Made by a program: the position numbers and the translations under genes. Of a stretch of DNA of 64,000 nucleotides, positions 36,698 through 48,422 are shown one piece after another. The notes beneath the pieces are model-generated. The model searched no databases, was not told the origin of the DNA, and was given only the letters and a program-made list of their open reading frames with translations. The stretch spans positions 730,001 through 794,000 of the forward strand of contig JAVGVS010000022.1 of NCBI GenBank assembly GCA_032718565.1. Reading direction: 5' to 3'. This DNA comes from Distichodus sexfasciatus. Its lineage: Eukaryota; Chordata; Actinopteri; Characiformes; Distichodontidae. The number at the start of each line of letters is the position of its first letter. Positions within the stretch are counted from its first letter, which is position 1.

Positions 36698-37588
36698 CAG
36701 GGTATCTGCGGATCCTTAAAAAGTCTTAAAAAAGTCTTAAATTAGATTTTCCAAAATTAAGGCCTTAAATATCTTTAAAAATGACTAGTAATCCTTAAAT
36801 TCAGAGTTCAAAGGTCTTAAAATACCACGGACCCAATAAACAAGATTGCTATATTTTTTTCTGGTAATCTCTAAAGAATTTGGCGAATTTCTAATTGGTG
36901 TTTTGCATTTTTGTGTGTTAGATCGGAATGAGCAGAACCGCCAACATTTCTGGTTGTGTGTGTGGGAAGGGGGCTTTTTCAGGTACGTGCATTAGCAGTT
37001 TGTTGCTAGTGGCCGCGTCAGTCATGGGGAAGTGCCAATTTAACGTTAACTGGATGGAAAATCCCACATTTGCAACATGGTTAAAACCAGTTCCACACAA
37101 TAGCTATGAGGCCCGCTGTATGCTGTGCAAGAAGCTTTTTAAACTTGGTTCAATGGGAGTTAAAGCTGTCGAGTCGCATATGCACAGCGAGAAGCACAAA
37201 GCTGCTGCCAAAACCTGCGAACAGACGCCTGCCATTTCTCAGTTCTTTTCCGTCTCAACAGTTTCACAGACTCCATCTCCGAAACCCGGAAGCAAGCGCA
37301 ACATCATTTACATTCACAGACCTCAGGACTAACTTTGGGTCCACCGCGACCCTTCAGGCAGAGGTACTGTGGTGGCTGCACAGCGTAACAAGACACCAAT
37401 CCTGCAGCGCTAATGAGGGAGTCGGGGGTATTTTTCAGAGCTGTGTTTCTCGCCCCGGAAATCGCAGTTCCAATAAGTGTTTGGACAGAACTTTTTGTAA
37501 GGCGGTCACATGCTCTTTGCCATTTTGCGACCTTAAAAAAGTCTTAAAAAGTCTTAAATTTGGCTTCCTTAAACCTGCAGATACCTTG
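36698..37588 (+). mobile_element. hAT-like element with BED-type zinc finger remnant
   Basis: The ends CAGGGTATCTGCGG and the complement of CAAGGTATCTGCAGG, with AAGTCTTAAA repeats inside each end, form inverted repeats. The frame at 36928-37332 reads MGKCQFNVNWMENPTFATWL then an ARCMLCKKLFKLG...ESHMHSEKH pattern. That is a C-x2-C...H-x5-H zinc-binding module of the kind at the N-terminus of hAT transposases. A frame change near 37300 continues as LQAEVLWWLHSVTRHQSCSA, homologous to the next part of such proteins. The catalytic domain is deleted, so it is inactive. Confidence 0.65.
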
Positions 37589-38056
37589 TTTTTGCCAACA
37601 TCTTTTTATTGATATTCAGAATGTATGGTAAATAGGAAATTTTGATTTGTTCTATTTATGTTTTCCGCCACAAGCATTTAATTTACCTCATCAGCTTTCA
37701 AGATAGCAGGAATGTTCGTTTTTCCAGTCTTCCCCAGCGCAGACCCAGCAGTCCAATATTTCATCATTCAAAGTGGATTTGCAATTGCGCTGTTGCAATT
37801 TTTGCCAGGCAGAGTGCCTCTTCACTGGGAGCACAGTTCTAAGTATGATTTATTGATGAGGAGTGCTTTCAATAAAGTCTTATTTTGTGGAAACTCATCC
37901 TTCAGTAGAATCTTTTTAGTAAAAATAATAATAAGGTTTAACAATTAAAGTAATTCATTTAAAGCCACATTCGCGTTTTGAGTGAATCATTCCTTTTGAA
38001 GACTTTTAACTGGCTTCCTGCTCATGTGGTTATCATTGTGTGCCATGTGTCTGCAG

Positions 38057-38185
38057 GCCTTACTGAAGCAGGTGGTGGTGAAGACTGCAGGCTACAGCGT
38101 GGATCAGCTGGAGCGACTCTACTCTCTACTCAGCCAATGCATCTACCAGCACCGCAGGGATTACGACAAGACCCACCTGGTAGAG
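38057..38185 (+). CDS. atad2b: ATAD2B penultimate exon: C-terminal domain
   Basis: This 129-bp exon is exactly 43 codons, in phase 0 at both ends, with acceptor TGTCTGCAG at 38056 and donor GTGAGC at 38186. The peptide begins ALLKQVVVKTAGYSVDQLER and continues LYSLLSQCIYQHRRDYDKTH, ending LVE. This is the most recognisable stretch of the gene. The pattern LYSxLSQCIYxHRxDxDKTxLxxEM is characteristic of the extreme C-terminus of ATAD2 and ATAD2B. It is preceded by a 17.2-kb intron packed with repeats and followed by a 5.1-kb intron carrying a minisatellite. Confidence 0.95.
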
Positions 38186-38650
38186 GTGAGCACCCTTTCT
38201 GTTCATCACTGCGCTTTAGCCTTGAGTTTAAACAAAGAAATGTGCCAATAGGTACTAGATTCTCGACAATGTACGTTTTTCTACAATATTCGGTGTGACT
38301 TTACACTACAGGCCGGAGGTTTGGGCTCATGAATAAATTAAACAAATGAATAAATCATAAAAGATGCCCAAATGTTTGGAAAAATACACAAAATAAAATA
38401 GTTTTTAAAAATTGACTTCAGTAGTGAAAGTGGATTGCATGCCACGGACCACGCCGCAGGCCACTGGTTGAAAACCCCTGCTTTGTAGAAACACAATCAT
38501 TTAGCCACATTGACAACTACAAACTATTAAAATGTTGTTAGACTAGACTATAAAATAAAGTTGTGAAAAAGTTGGACCCAAATTTCTGGCCTGTTTTATA
38601 GGTATTTTTTACATCTTCTAAACTGCCTGCAGGTATTTGTTGACATAAAT

Positions 38651-39310
38651 GTGACCCTCCACGGCAAAACCAGTCGCTTGTCGCAAATTTTCAAAATTGA
38701 GTCATTATGTAGTTATCGAGTATTATGAAAGGGCATAAATCAACCTTCAAAACGATACCTATATCGAATGAATGGGACGACATATGACTGAGATATCAAC
38801 ATTCAAATGAGTCGGGTTTCTCCTGTCACGCCAAGTGAGAAACGGAGAAATCTGCCTTTGAAGTTGACTATCGACGTAGCACTCACAGACGCTTGGTGCG
38901 GTCGCGGCTACGTTTGTATTTACGGTAGCCTACGCTGCATTCACAGCCACACGGATAGCCTACCTGCGTCAGGTTAACTGAACTCGGGAGACGGAGATGG
39001 ATTCCGGAGAAATATCTTCACGCTAGTCAACCAGTGGATTTACCGTAAATATTGAAGTAGAGCGGTCAAAACAGAAACTTTTAACATTCCGCTGGAATTG
39101 AATTTCTCACCTCAAGAAAGTCACGTTTTTATGATGGAAAGGGTAAGTTTTTCAGCAAAATTTATTCACAACAGTACAGTATAGACCTTCCACTGTTTCA
39201 AAATACCAAAAACAAAAAAAAAACAAAATTTTACCCCATGCAACATAAACGGTTGTTTTTCTCAGAAACCTCCGTTGCGACAAGCGACTGGTTTTGCCGT
39301 GGAGGGTCAC
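38651..39310 (-). mobile_element. Family C inverted-repeat element, copy 4 (TSD AAAT)
   Basis: Termini GTGACCCTCCACGGC and GCCGTGGAGGGTCAC with inverted repeats extending about 35 bp. AAAT is on both sides (38647-38650, 39311-39314). This is the longest copy at 660 bp. Confidence 0.88.
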
Positions 39311-41282
39311 AAATGTATGTGGGCTAAACAGATCGCAGTATGTAAAACTGCATCATACATTTTTCATGTTTGACATCTTTTTTTGGGGGGGGGGAATCAT
39401 GTTACCGGCCTGTAATACACGCCTGTAATACTTGGTAATATTTCAGACCATTGGTGTGGTGGTGGTCTAATTTTCTAGGACTTGGTAGGTCTGTATTGTA
39501 TATTGCTTTTATCAGAAAAGAACCAGATGTGGTGATGTACTTGATCTCACAGCATGTTCTGGATAAGATTCAGCCATATCACAGTCAAATATAACTTACT
39601 GTAATTATAATTATAATTATTCCAAATGAAAACAAGTCAGTTGTTCCGCTGTGTCGACACCTAACAGGAGATTTTTTTCAGGCAAAAGAAAAAAATATTG
39701 TTTTTAGTTATTATACATTTCTGAGTCTTTTAACGTTGTCTCCAGTATTCTGACGTCAAACTCTTATCCGCTCTTGTAATTTGAAAGCAGAATTAATTAA
39801 ATTGCGGTTTGATGAACTATCAAATCAGTTATTTTTTCAGTCTCAACCTGTATCTAAATTCACTTAGTGTTGGATGGAGAAGTGAGAAGAGTTTCTGTTC
39901 CAGCATGTAGGCATGGGAGCAGATGGCAAACTCAAGTTCTCTCAGGTTCTCACAGGAGCTCCCCCATGCCGTCCTGCTTCCTTAGGGGAACATAATAACT
40001 GTGTGCTTCATTAATATATTAAAAAAATAATAAATACGGGGAATTTGTTAAGCTCTCAGTTTCAGTGGGAATAAAGCTTCTCTTATTGAGTAGGGCTCGG
40101 GGATTGTAAAGCCGGGTTACACACACCTATCATTTCCTGGCGTGAGGGTGGACTCAGTGTGGTGTATTATGTTCTTACCCATAAGAAGCTCAGGCAATTT
40201 CGCATGCTTAGCCTCATGATAAATTCCTCTGTCTCTGCAACAGTTAGGCCACATTGACTCCAGTCATATTTCTCTGGTTTTATTTCCAGCTCTTTACCCT
40301 TCCTTAACTTCATCGTCCTAATGCAGCTTCATCCCTCAGTGCTCTAGTAAACGCTCCTCTCCACATGACTAAGTTGTGCTGTTTATCAGGATGTTGCATG
40401 TCTATGAGGCATATTTTAATCTCCAGTAATATGAGATGAGTTCATATACGATGATGCATTTATTCCAGAGACGTATGGCACTGTCTGTGCTGGATTATTT
40501 TTGTCTGCACTAGACCTGGAGGTTTTTAAATAGGAATAAAGACAGGCTCATGTTATTTTGGAACATGTTGTTTCCTTCAGGCTTTTGTCATAAACCTATT
40601 ACTGCTTCTGCGTCAAACAGTGTCCATTATAGCAGCTCTTCAGACTGGAACTTCTATTGTGTTGGTCATCACAAAAGCTCAATACGGTTATATAAAGGAA
40701 GATGGACTTCATATTATCCTCTGCTTTCCCCTCACATTTGGGTTTATTAACTTCACGCCAATGAATAAACAGATTCTTGCAAAAGAGCCGTTGCGTCCCT
40801 ACTTCAACAGCTAACAAATTGAAGCTGAGAGAAATAAAAAGAAGTTCATCACGTCGCTCTAGCCGCCAGCCGAAGATGGATGCACGGCGGCCGGAAGCTG
40901 ATGCAGTGAACAGCTGCTGAGTGTTGAAATTAGAGCACCATGTTGATTGCACTGAGCTGTACCCAGTCCTCCAGGGAAATTATGTTTGCTGTTCTCAAAT
41001 ACAATAGTAATGGTTGCTGGCCAGCAGAAAGAGAGCAGAGGCGCACCGGGGGCCCGGAGGTACGGCACAGCCCCGAGCTCATTTAAGTGCTCTGCTCAGG
41101 TACCCCTTTTAGATGCTTCACAACGAGCCCTATTCATGAGCACCTAAAAATATATATCCACGTTAGTCATCTTTTATGTTTCTATTTGGAAAGATGGGAG
41201 ACGGGCCACACGTATGGGCTGACCTCTTTGTCTTCTCCCTGACGGGGCTAACGTTCTACCTTACAGTGAGCATAGTTGTTAC

Positions 41283-42148
41283 CAACTAACACAGTGTACG
41301 CTAGCAACTAACACAGTGTACGCTAGCAACTAACACAGTGTACGCTAGCAACTAACACAGTGTATGCTAGCAACTAACATAACACAGTGTACGCTAGCAA
41401 CTAACACAGTGTATGCTAGCAACTAACATAACACAGTGTACGCTAGCAACTAACATAGTGTACGCTAGCAACTAACATGGTGTACGCTAGCAACTAACAT
41501 AGTGTACGCTAGCAACTAACATGGTGTACGCTAGCAAGTAACATGGTGTACGCTAGCAACTAACAGTGTATGCTAGCAACTAACATAGTGTACGCTAGCA
41601 ATTAACATAGTGTACGCTAGCAATTAACATGGTGTACGCTAGCAACTAACAGGGTGTACGCTAGCAACTAACAGGGTGTACGCTAGCAACTAACAGTGTA
41701 CGGTAGCAACTAACACAGTGTACACTAGCAACTAACACAGTGTGCGCTAGCTAATAACATAGTGTACGCTAGCGACTAAGACAGGTACGTCAGCGACTAA
41801 GACTGTACGCTAGCGACTAAGACAGTGTACGCTAGCGACTAAGACAGGTACGTCAGCGACTAACACAGTGTACGCTAGCGACTAAGACAGTGTACGCTAG
41901 CGACTAAGACAGTGTACGCTAGCAACTAACATAGTGTACGCTAACAACTAACATAGTGTACGCTAGCAACTAACACAGTGTACGCTAACAACCAACACGG
42001 TGTACGCTAGCAACTAACACAGTGTACGCTAGTAACTAACACAGTGTACGCTAGCAGCTAACACAGTGTACGCTAGCAACTAACACAGTGTACGTTAGCA
42101 ACTAACACAGTGTATGCTAACAACTAACATAGTGTACATTAGCAACTA
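41283..42148. repeat. Minisatellite, 22-bp unit, about 865 bp
   Basis: Some 39 tandem units of CTAACACAGTGTACGCTAGC plus AA. Common variants are CATAGTG, CATGGTG and a GCGACTAAGACAG subtype clustered at 41770-41910. Larger duplicated blocks (CTAACATAACACAGTGTACG) occur at about 41376 and 41424. Every unit carries the GCTAGC palindrome or a one-base variant. Confidence 0.95.
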
Positions 42149-42558
42149 TGTTTTTGGGAAACACACCCCAGAGCATCTCCCATTTCGTAATTTCAGAGAC
42201 TGTTTCGCTGAGAGCAACTTAAGGGGGTTGCAGTGTTTTTAGGCGTTTTATTGCAATGAAGTTGTGGGACCAAGTCAAAGTTGTGGAAAAATTAGCATTT
42301 TTTTCTTTAACAATGAATTAAAATGAAGAGCTACTATTGTTTTTATTACCCATGAATCACTGTTATTTTTAAAGGTTTTTATCACGTTTCCTGCGTCTTC
42401 TAAACGTAACAAAGAAGTCAGTTCACTGGCGTATGGCTCAATGTTTTGCAGGAAACGACAATGATTGATCAAAATTGCATGATAGTCATGAATCCGCAGG
42501 GATTGGCTGGATTTGCCTTAATAGTTGCGATCACAACGTCACGAAATCCTGGAGGGTC

Positions 42559-42655
42559 TGACTTCCAGATCCTAACTGCAGTTACAGTCTCCTTGGAGCA
42601 ACATGGGGTCAAGAGCCTTGCTCAGGGAAATTAGTAGAGTAGTGCTAGAAGTACA
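42559..42655 (-). mobile_element. SINE family J fragment (reverse)
   Basis: GGAGCAACATGGGGTCAAGA and GCCTTGCTCAGGGAAA match the reverse of the family J body. Confidence 0.45.
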
Positions 42656-42686
42656 GTAAAGCTGGATGTTAAACTACGAGGCCGAG

Positions 42687-42758
42687 GCCACCATCATCGC
42701 CGCCACCGCCGCCACTGGCACCACCACCACCGGCACCACCACCGGCACCACCACCGGC
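42687..42758. repeat. CCACCG-type trinucleotide repeat
   Basis: Imperfect CCACCACCGG/CGGCAC units of 12 bp. Confidence 0.8.
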
Positions 42759-43242
42759 TCATTCTGGAGTGGTATTGCGTATACACTCGAGCAAAGATGG
42801 TGTGATGCGGTGCACTTTTAAACATTTGTCTAAGTTTCACCGCTGCATAGCACTGCATTGGCGTAAGGCCGTTTGAATATTTTTGAAGGTTATGATGTAA
42901 TTATTTGATAGGCAAGGTCAGAAGGAAGCAATGTCAGATAAAGCACAACATATTAATTCAGACTGGAGATGAAGTGAAGTGCAGCGTACGTGTTGAGAAG
43001 CCTTTCATTAAATATGCACCAGACTCTAGCATCTCTTTATCAGGTCTCAAACTGAGATATCGCTTTTAGCTGTTTTCATCACTTTGCACTTTTGTGTGGT
43101 CTGTTCTTCACCGAAAGATGAGCTTTTACCCCGTGTATGACGTCCTAGTCTTTGATATCAGCGAAAAGAAACTTTGTTTTGTCCCGAGTGTTACATCCGA
43201 GTTTAATGGGGCCTAATAAATGTCTTTTTCCCTCACTTTCAG

Positions 43243-43272
43243 GAGATGGAGAGGCAAGTCCAGCATTTCTAA
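43243..43272 (+). CDS. atad2b: ATAD2B terminal coding exon (stop codon)
   Basis: The acceptor CCTCACTTTCAG ends at 43242. Ten codons follow, EMERQVQHF and TAA at 43270-43272. The frame continues from LVE of the previous exon without a carried base, giving LVEEMERQVQHF, which matches the family's C-terminal E-M-E pattern. Too short for ORF detection; recognised from frame continuity and the splice acceptor. The rest of the exon is 3'UTR. Confidence 0.88.
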   Translation, partial: EMERQVQHF

Positions 43273-46200
43273 ACATTCCTGTGATGCATCGAGGGCTTTG
43301 AGCACTAATCAGAGACTCCTGTGCTACATGAGGGAGACCGGCCTATTGAAGCAGGGGGCCTTTTACAGCGGAGTTGAGCGGGTTTCCTCCTAAATCAGAG
43401 CAGGAGCGGAGGTGGTGAAGGAGACTTACAAAGACTTACAGTGATGACCTTGGTGCTTATTGTCTCAGGTACCTGGACAGAACCAGTCTACAGAACCAAA
43501 CACAACTCAAGACTCACGTAGGTTTCAGTTTTTACAACAAGCATATATATGCCAGTTTCTAATGGCCGTTCTCGGTGCTATTGGGTGCTATTGTTTTTTT
43601 TTTTGTTTTTTTTTTTTCCCCATTTGCTGCTCCATGAGTTTCCTTAAAGAAAATGAACATTTTAAAAAATGAAAATGGGAAAAAAACGATTGTGTGATGT
43701 CACTTTTAAAAAGCGAAACTCCTCAGCCTCCTTTTTGTCGAGAAGAAATCACACATGACACGCAGCAACACAGGCAGAGATTCTCACCAGCAGTGGCAAA
43801 ACCGTGTGAATGACTTGTTAATGCCGAGACGTCGGTTCACTTTATTTACTGTGGAAACAAACAGCATCGTCTCCCACCCCACGCACACATATACATACAT
43901 ACACATACACACACACAGCGTCGTGAGCCGTCGTGGTGCCCCTGTGATTTTTCATCCGGTAGACCCTCAAGTAAAGTACCACATGGACTACGCTCGCACT
44001 CCTGCCCCTTATATAGAGAATATTTTCCCCCCTCGTGATGGATCCTGCAGGATTGTAAACATTTTCTACCTGATTTCAACTTTTGGAACTCAAAACGACT
44101 TTTGTATTATAAACCATTTCAAATGCAAGACCGTCGCCCGTCCCCCCTTTGAAGAGACGCCCTAATCAAACCTCACGTCGGTGAAACAACTTTCCTTCCT
44201 TAAGATCATATCACAACAGCAGAACTGTTATCACAGGGAGGTTCTAAAAGCACTGCAATGGATTTGCTTTCATTCTTCTGATTCCTCCCCAGCCACCTGC
44301 CTACATGCTGTTTTTGTGTTGATCTGTTGGTTCTCGTGTGTAAAAGGGCAGCGACGAGGCCTCCTTTTAAGGTTGAGATATTGAGGAGGAGGAGGAGGAG
44401 GAGGAGCGCAGAGAGCAGAACGCTGCCTCTCGTGAAAGTCTGGTGAAAGACTGATGGCCTTTTGGAGAAAGGGATGGTCAAGGCTACGATGGTATTTGCT
44501 CTCGTTTGGAGACGGACGACCGGTCTGTTCTCCGGCTTATTGACGGTGCTCAGCAACTCTAGAATGGGTTCACTCCCTCCCTTGCTCCCTCACTCCCTCT
44601 CTCCCTCCTTCATTCTCAACTTGTCTCTATCTCTGTTCTCCCCTCTCTCTCTCTCTCTCGCCCTCATTCTTTATATATTTTTGTCTCTCATTCTCGTCAC
44701 ACGTCTCATCTTTCACACACACGGTCTCTCTCACGCTTTCGCTGTGCATTTTTTTTCCTTTCTTCCTTCCTTTCTTCAGGAGAAGGTAGCTGTGAGGGAT
44801 TGCCATAACCCTTCTTATTTTCTTACATTTTTTCTTTGCTTATTTCATCTCTTTTGCATTTAAATTCTAGAAGAATCCTAAGAGTTTTGCCTAATTAATT
44901 GTATGATGAACAAAGTATCTCTAGCCAGTACTTATTTCCTCGTTTGTGTTAATAATCCTTTTTTTTGGTATCATTTTTGACATTTTTCTGCCTTTCGTTT
45001 TGCTCAAGTTCACCTGAGCGACGTCGTCGTGTTAAAGCTCGGTGACTGGGAGCGAACTGGGCCGTAGTTGAGTTCTGGCCTAGCGTGAGTAGCGCTAATA
45101 GTAAAGTCAGTTTCCCGAGTGCTTCTTTTACCAGATTCTGGTCCCAATTTGTAGAAAGGCTTCTCCAAGGTCAAGTTTCATCTCAAGTATGTATAGATGA
45201 GTGCAGTGTAGAAGTAGCTTAAAAGATGCAGAAGAAGAGGAGCTAGCTCTGGACTACTGCAGTGAGATAATGAACCATGGCTACCTCAGTTGCAGATGAT
45301 TTTTGATGCTGATAACCACACGTTTACTAAATACGTACAGTATTGGTCAACATCTCTAACATCGGCACTCTTCTACGTTCAAGGCCAGAGCGAGCAGCCT
45401 GTGTGCGATGCAGTAATCCATGCTTTCCTTTGGTTTTGGTTCGTGTCCCTTTTTTCCCGCATATTTTGCGACTGAGCCGTCAGAAGAGCATGTTTATTTC
45501 AGTTTTTGTGTATTGCATTTTTTCTTTATTTTTATTTGCATTGATTTTGTTATTTCATGCGTAGTCATCTTGTGATTTTTCTTTTCGATTTAATCAATCG
45601 GGCCTGTAGGATGGTAGCCATATTGTTTGTCCACTTCACTACAGTCTCCTTTCTCTTTCCAGCTCTTTCCGGTTTATTTATTTGTCATTTTCGACAGTGT
45701 TTATGACAGTGATGGGCTCGTCTCTTTGTGTAACCTGTTGGTTAAAAGAATACGCATTGGAAATTAGTTACGCAGCGTGTGGAGTTTGTGCTGAGTCATG
45801 ATGTAGCACATTTTTGTAGCAGGGTGTTGTTTTTTTCCGCAGAAGTGGAGCTAACGGAGTTTTACTGGTCTCAGGTCTTTGCTACATGAATGATTTATTT
45901 ATTCCATTACGGTGACGGTGGTGCTTTCTTTGGCTTTAGCGGTAAAACGTCAACGAAACCGTACAGGACGAGTCTGCAAGTAACGAGCGTTTTTCGTGTT
46001 TTAACAGCCCCCTTTTCTTCTTCCTGAAGGAGACAAAGCCTGTTTGGTGCGCTGCTGTAGTTACTACTGTGATGCTGACCACTGGTTTTCCAGAATCCCG
46101 ACTGTTCACTTACAGCAAAGTGCAGCGTGGGCGAAATTCCTGTACTGACCCCAAACGGTGCCACTTTGTCCAAGAAATATGAAATGAATTGAAAATGTCT

Positions 46201-47135
46201 GCTTATTATCTTTTAAACTCTAAGATGAAAATGTGCGGAGAACAATATGAAACGTCAATGAAATATATATTCAAATTGAACACAAAAAAAACGACAGCAG
46301 AGGTTACTGATCTGCAAAGACGTGTCAAACCCACAACTTTGGATTTTAATTTGACGTCCCTATTGAACCCCGTCTTATTACCGGAAGCCCCAAGTCAAGT
46401 GCCAAAACTTTTCCAGACCCCCCCAGGACCGGCTCTGATTGGCTCTCCTGCCGTTAGCTCTGTTTTTTAACATTAGGTATAACAGTGTATTTATTCACAC
46501 TGTGTCTCTTAAGCAGGTTGGTCGTCATCTAGCATCGCGTCTAAAGGTGTGTTGTACGTTGCTGGACCAAAACCGGGCCTGTGTGGTGGGTTGTTGAAGC
46601 CTGAATGGATCTTTAAAGGAGTGCTACTGAACAAAACTCCTCCACAGAAACCTCCAGATCTGGCAGTCTGAGCCAATCCCCAAGTCACGTCTAGATCTAC
46701 GTACGGATTCCTCCTGAATGAAGCCCCTTGCCCCGTCTCACTTCTCCCTTCATTTCCCCCAACAAGTCAGTCGGGGGGTCCAACATCCAGTCGTGTTGGC
46801 AGACTCGAGAGGTTAGTCCAGTATGCAGATTCATCTTCTTTCTTTTCCTTTCTTAATGATTTTATTAATTACGTCTAATATGTAGTCTTTTGCTTTATTT
46901 ATTGCTTGATTTTGGCATAAGTTTTGGGGGATTTGTTTGTTGTTGTTTTTTTTCGTTGTTACTGCCAGGGTCTTTGCCCCATTTTGTCATACTATTAAGA
47001 GGCTGATCTGAAATGTGGTTCATATCCTGCCCCGTTCTTAAGCATTATTTTTTTGTTGTATTTGAAATGATACATTTACTGTAATTTCTCAAATAAACTG
47101 CTGTGATTATACTTGAATAAAAGGTGCAAAATTTC
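43273..47135 (+). other. atad2b: Probable ATAD2B 3'UTR
   Basis: Non-coding sequence between the ATAD2B stop and the first convincing poly(A) signals, about 3.9 kb. It is notably free of the SINE and MITE families that crowd the introns on either side, which fits transcribed, selected UTR sequence. It contains T-runs at 43594-43618, a CT-rich tract at about 44570-44690 and a GGA run at 44383-44405. No open frame in it looks like a gene. The extent is inferred; an earlier poly(A) site could be used. Confidence 0.5.
47092..47121 (+). terminator. ATAD2B poly(A) signals (two AATAAA)
   Basis: AATAAA occurs at 47092-47097 and again at 47116-47121. A T/GT-rich stretch (CTGTTTTGCTGTGGTTTGTG) follows at about 47137, as expected downstream of a cleavage site. 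Confidence 0.55.
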
Positions 47136-47469
47136 AATCTGTTTTGCTGTGGTTTGTGTTTGTTCATTGATTAAAATCTTCTAAATCAGTTTACCTTTTA
47201 AACATTATTTCTGTGATATGGGTTGACAGAAGTTGAAATTAAAACTCTAAAATTGCTTTTTCACCACAGAACAAATGTTGTATTAAATCTTGATCGTTCT
47301 TGTGTGTTATACCTGTAGTTCCGGTTACAGCAGAACTTTTTTTGTGTTTATCAGTTAAAATGATAATTGTTAGTCGTGATGCAGAAAGAAACACATTTTT
47401 TTTGTCAGAATTTGGATATGTATTACATTTTTCAGAATTAATAACATGTAAATGGTCCCTTTTTTGGGT
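47136..47469. other. Intergenic spacer between convergent 3' ends
   Basis: About 330 bp of AT-rich sequence between the inferred ATAD2B and KLHL29 cleavage sites. No repeat family, ORF or further signal recognised. Confidence 0.4.
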
Positions 47470-48422
47470 ACAGATTTACAGACATTTTTTATTGTCCAAT
47501 CTATCCAATTTTCTAAAAACATTTATACAGAATTAACCTTCAGTTTTAAAATATACATATATCCTTCCTTATGTTACAAGACCCCACACCCAACCCCCAC
47601 CCTCCCGGTCTCCCCCAGTGATCCATCCAACCATCCATCCAGCCTTCCAACCATCCTTGGCTGCACGGGCGAACATAAGCAACAGAACAAACATCTGGAT
47701 TGTGCTTTGGCTGTGCTCAGAGCAACGAGCGAGAGCGCACGATTTCCCTGTAGCCCCGATCTCGCCTCAGCCCTCCACCACTGCGTAGGCGCAACACCAA
47801 AACCGCTCAGCGTCCTCAGTTCCGACGAAAACATTTCCCGTCCCGCTGCGCCTTAGAATCTCTGCATTCATCCGCAACATCTCTGAATGGAGGGACATCC
47901 TCTTCTTTTTGTCCTCCCAAGTCATGACCCGACAAGACGTGCAACGGAAAACTGATAAAGCACAGAGATGAAACGAGATTCCAGATTCCCTTCAACAAAC
48001 TCCATTCAGTCATGGAAAAAGTGATGCGAGGCGGGAGGGGGAGTAAAAATAGTGCATCTGTTGTGAGCGACGTGGACGGATGACGAATATCAAAAGGAAC
48101 ACAGACAAGAACGAATACAAATATTTGCTAAAGGAAACGGGCCTTTTTGCAGCGACAGGCGGATGTTTTTCTTTTTAAACTGGCACACCGTCTATGAATG
48201 AGGATTTAGCTACTCTACACGTCCCTTACACCTTTTTGTTTTTGGAGGATTCCACTCCGTTCCACCCAGGGAGACCAGCAGGAGTTGGGAGGAGGAGGAG
48301 GAGGAGGAAGGAGGGAACCTGGGGGAGACCAGACTTTACGATTTAGACAGATACTTCCAGCAGATTCTGTCTTGGATCCCTGCAGTTTAGTGAGGAGGAA
48401 GGCGGCGCTCCGGGAGACGCGC
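47470..48422 (-). other. klhl29: Probable KLHL29 3'UTR
   Basis: Non-coding sequence after the KLHL29 stop, running to the TTTATT hexamer. It is repeat-poor. It contains a run of GGA units on the + strand at 48286-48310 (polypyrimidine in the transcript) and a CATCC-rich stretch at 47620-47660. Open frames here are composition artefacts. The 3' boundary is inferred. Confidence 0.45.
47488..47493 (-). terminator. KLHL29 poly(A) signal
   Basis: TTTATT on the + strand reads AATAAA on the KLHL29 strand. It lies about 930 bp beyond the stop codon. It is the best candidate I see in this stretch, but the inference rests on the hexamer and position only. Confidence 0.4.

Larger units (their letters stand above)
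20856..38056 (+). other. ATAD2B intron, 17.2 kb
   Basis: Listed separately are hAT, SINE A, SINE B, SINE J, family C, family F and hAT-BED insertions and microsatellites. Stretches where I see neither gene nor repeat are about 23220-23769, 24020-25990, 26230-27240, 29130-29400, 29900-30500, 30760-31320, 32210-32570, 33230-34290, 34680-36690 and 37590-38050. Parts of 25990-26560 and 34880-35960 look like candidate conserved non-coding sequence. Confidence 0.6.
38186..43242 (+). other. ATAD2B last intron, 5.1 kb
   Basis: Contains family C copy 4 and the 22-bp minisatellite. Stretches 38186-38645, 39315-41280 and 42150-43242 show no gene; a SINE J fragment lies at 42559-42655 and a CCACCG-rich run at 42687-42758. 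Confidence 0.6.

Noticed and set aside
41283..42148. Possible CRISPR-like array
   Set aside because: Units are directly adjacent with no spacers, in a vertebrate intron. It is a minisatellite.
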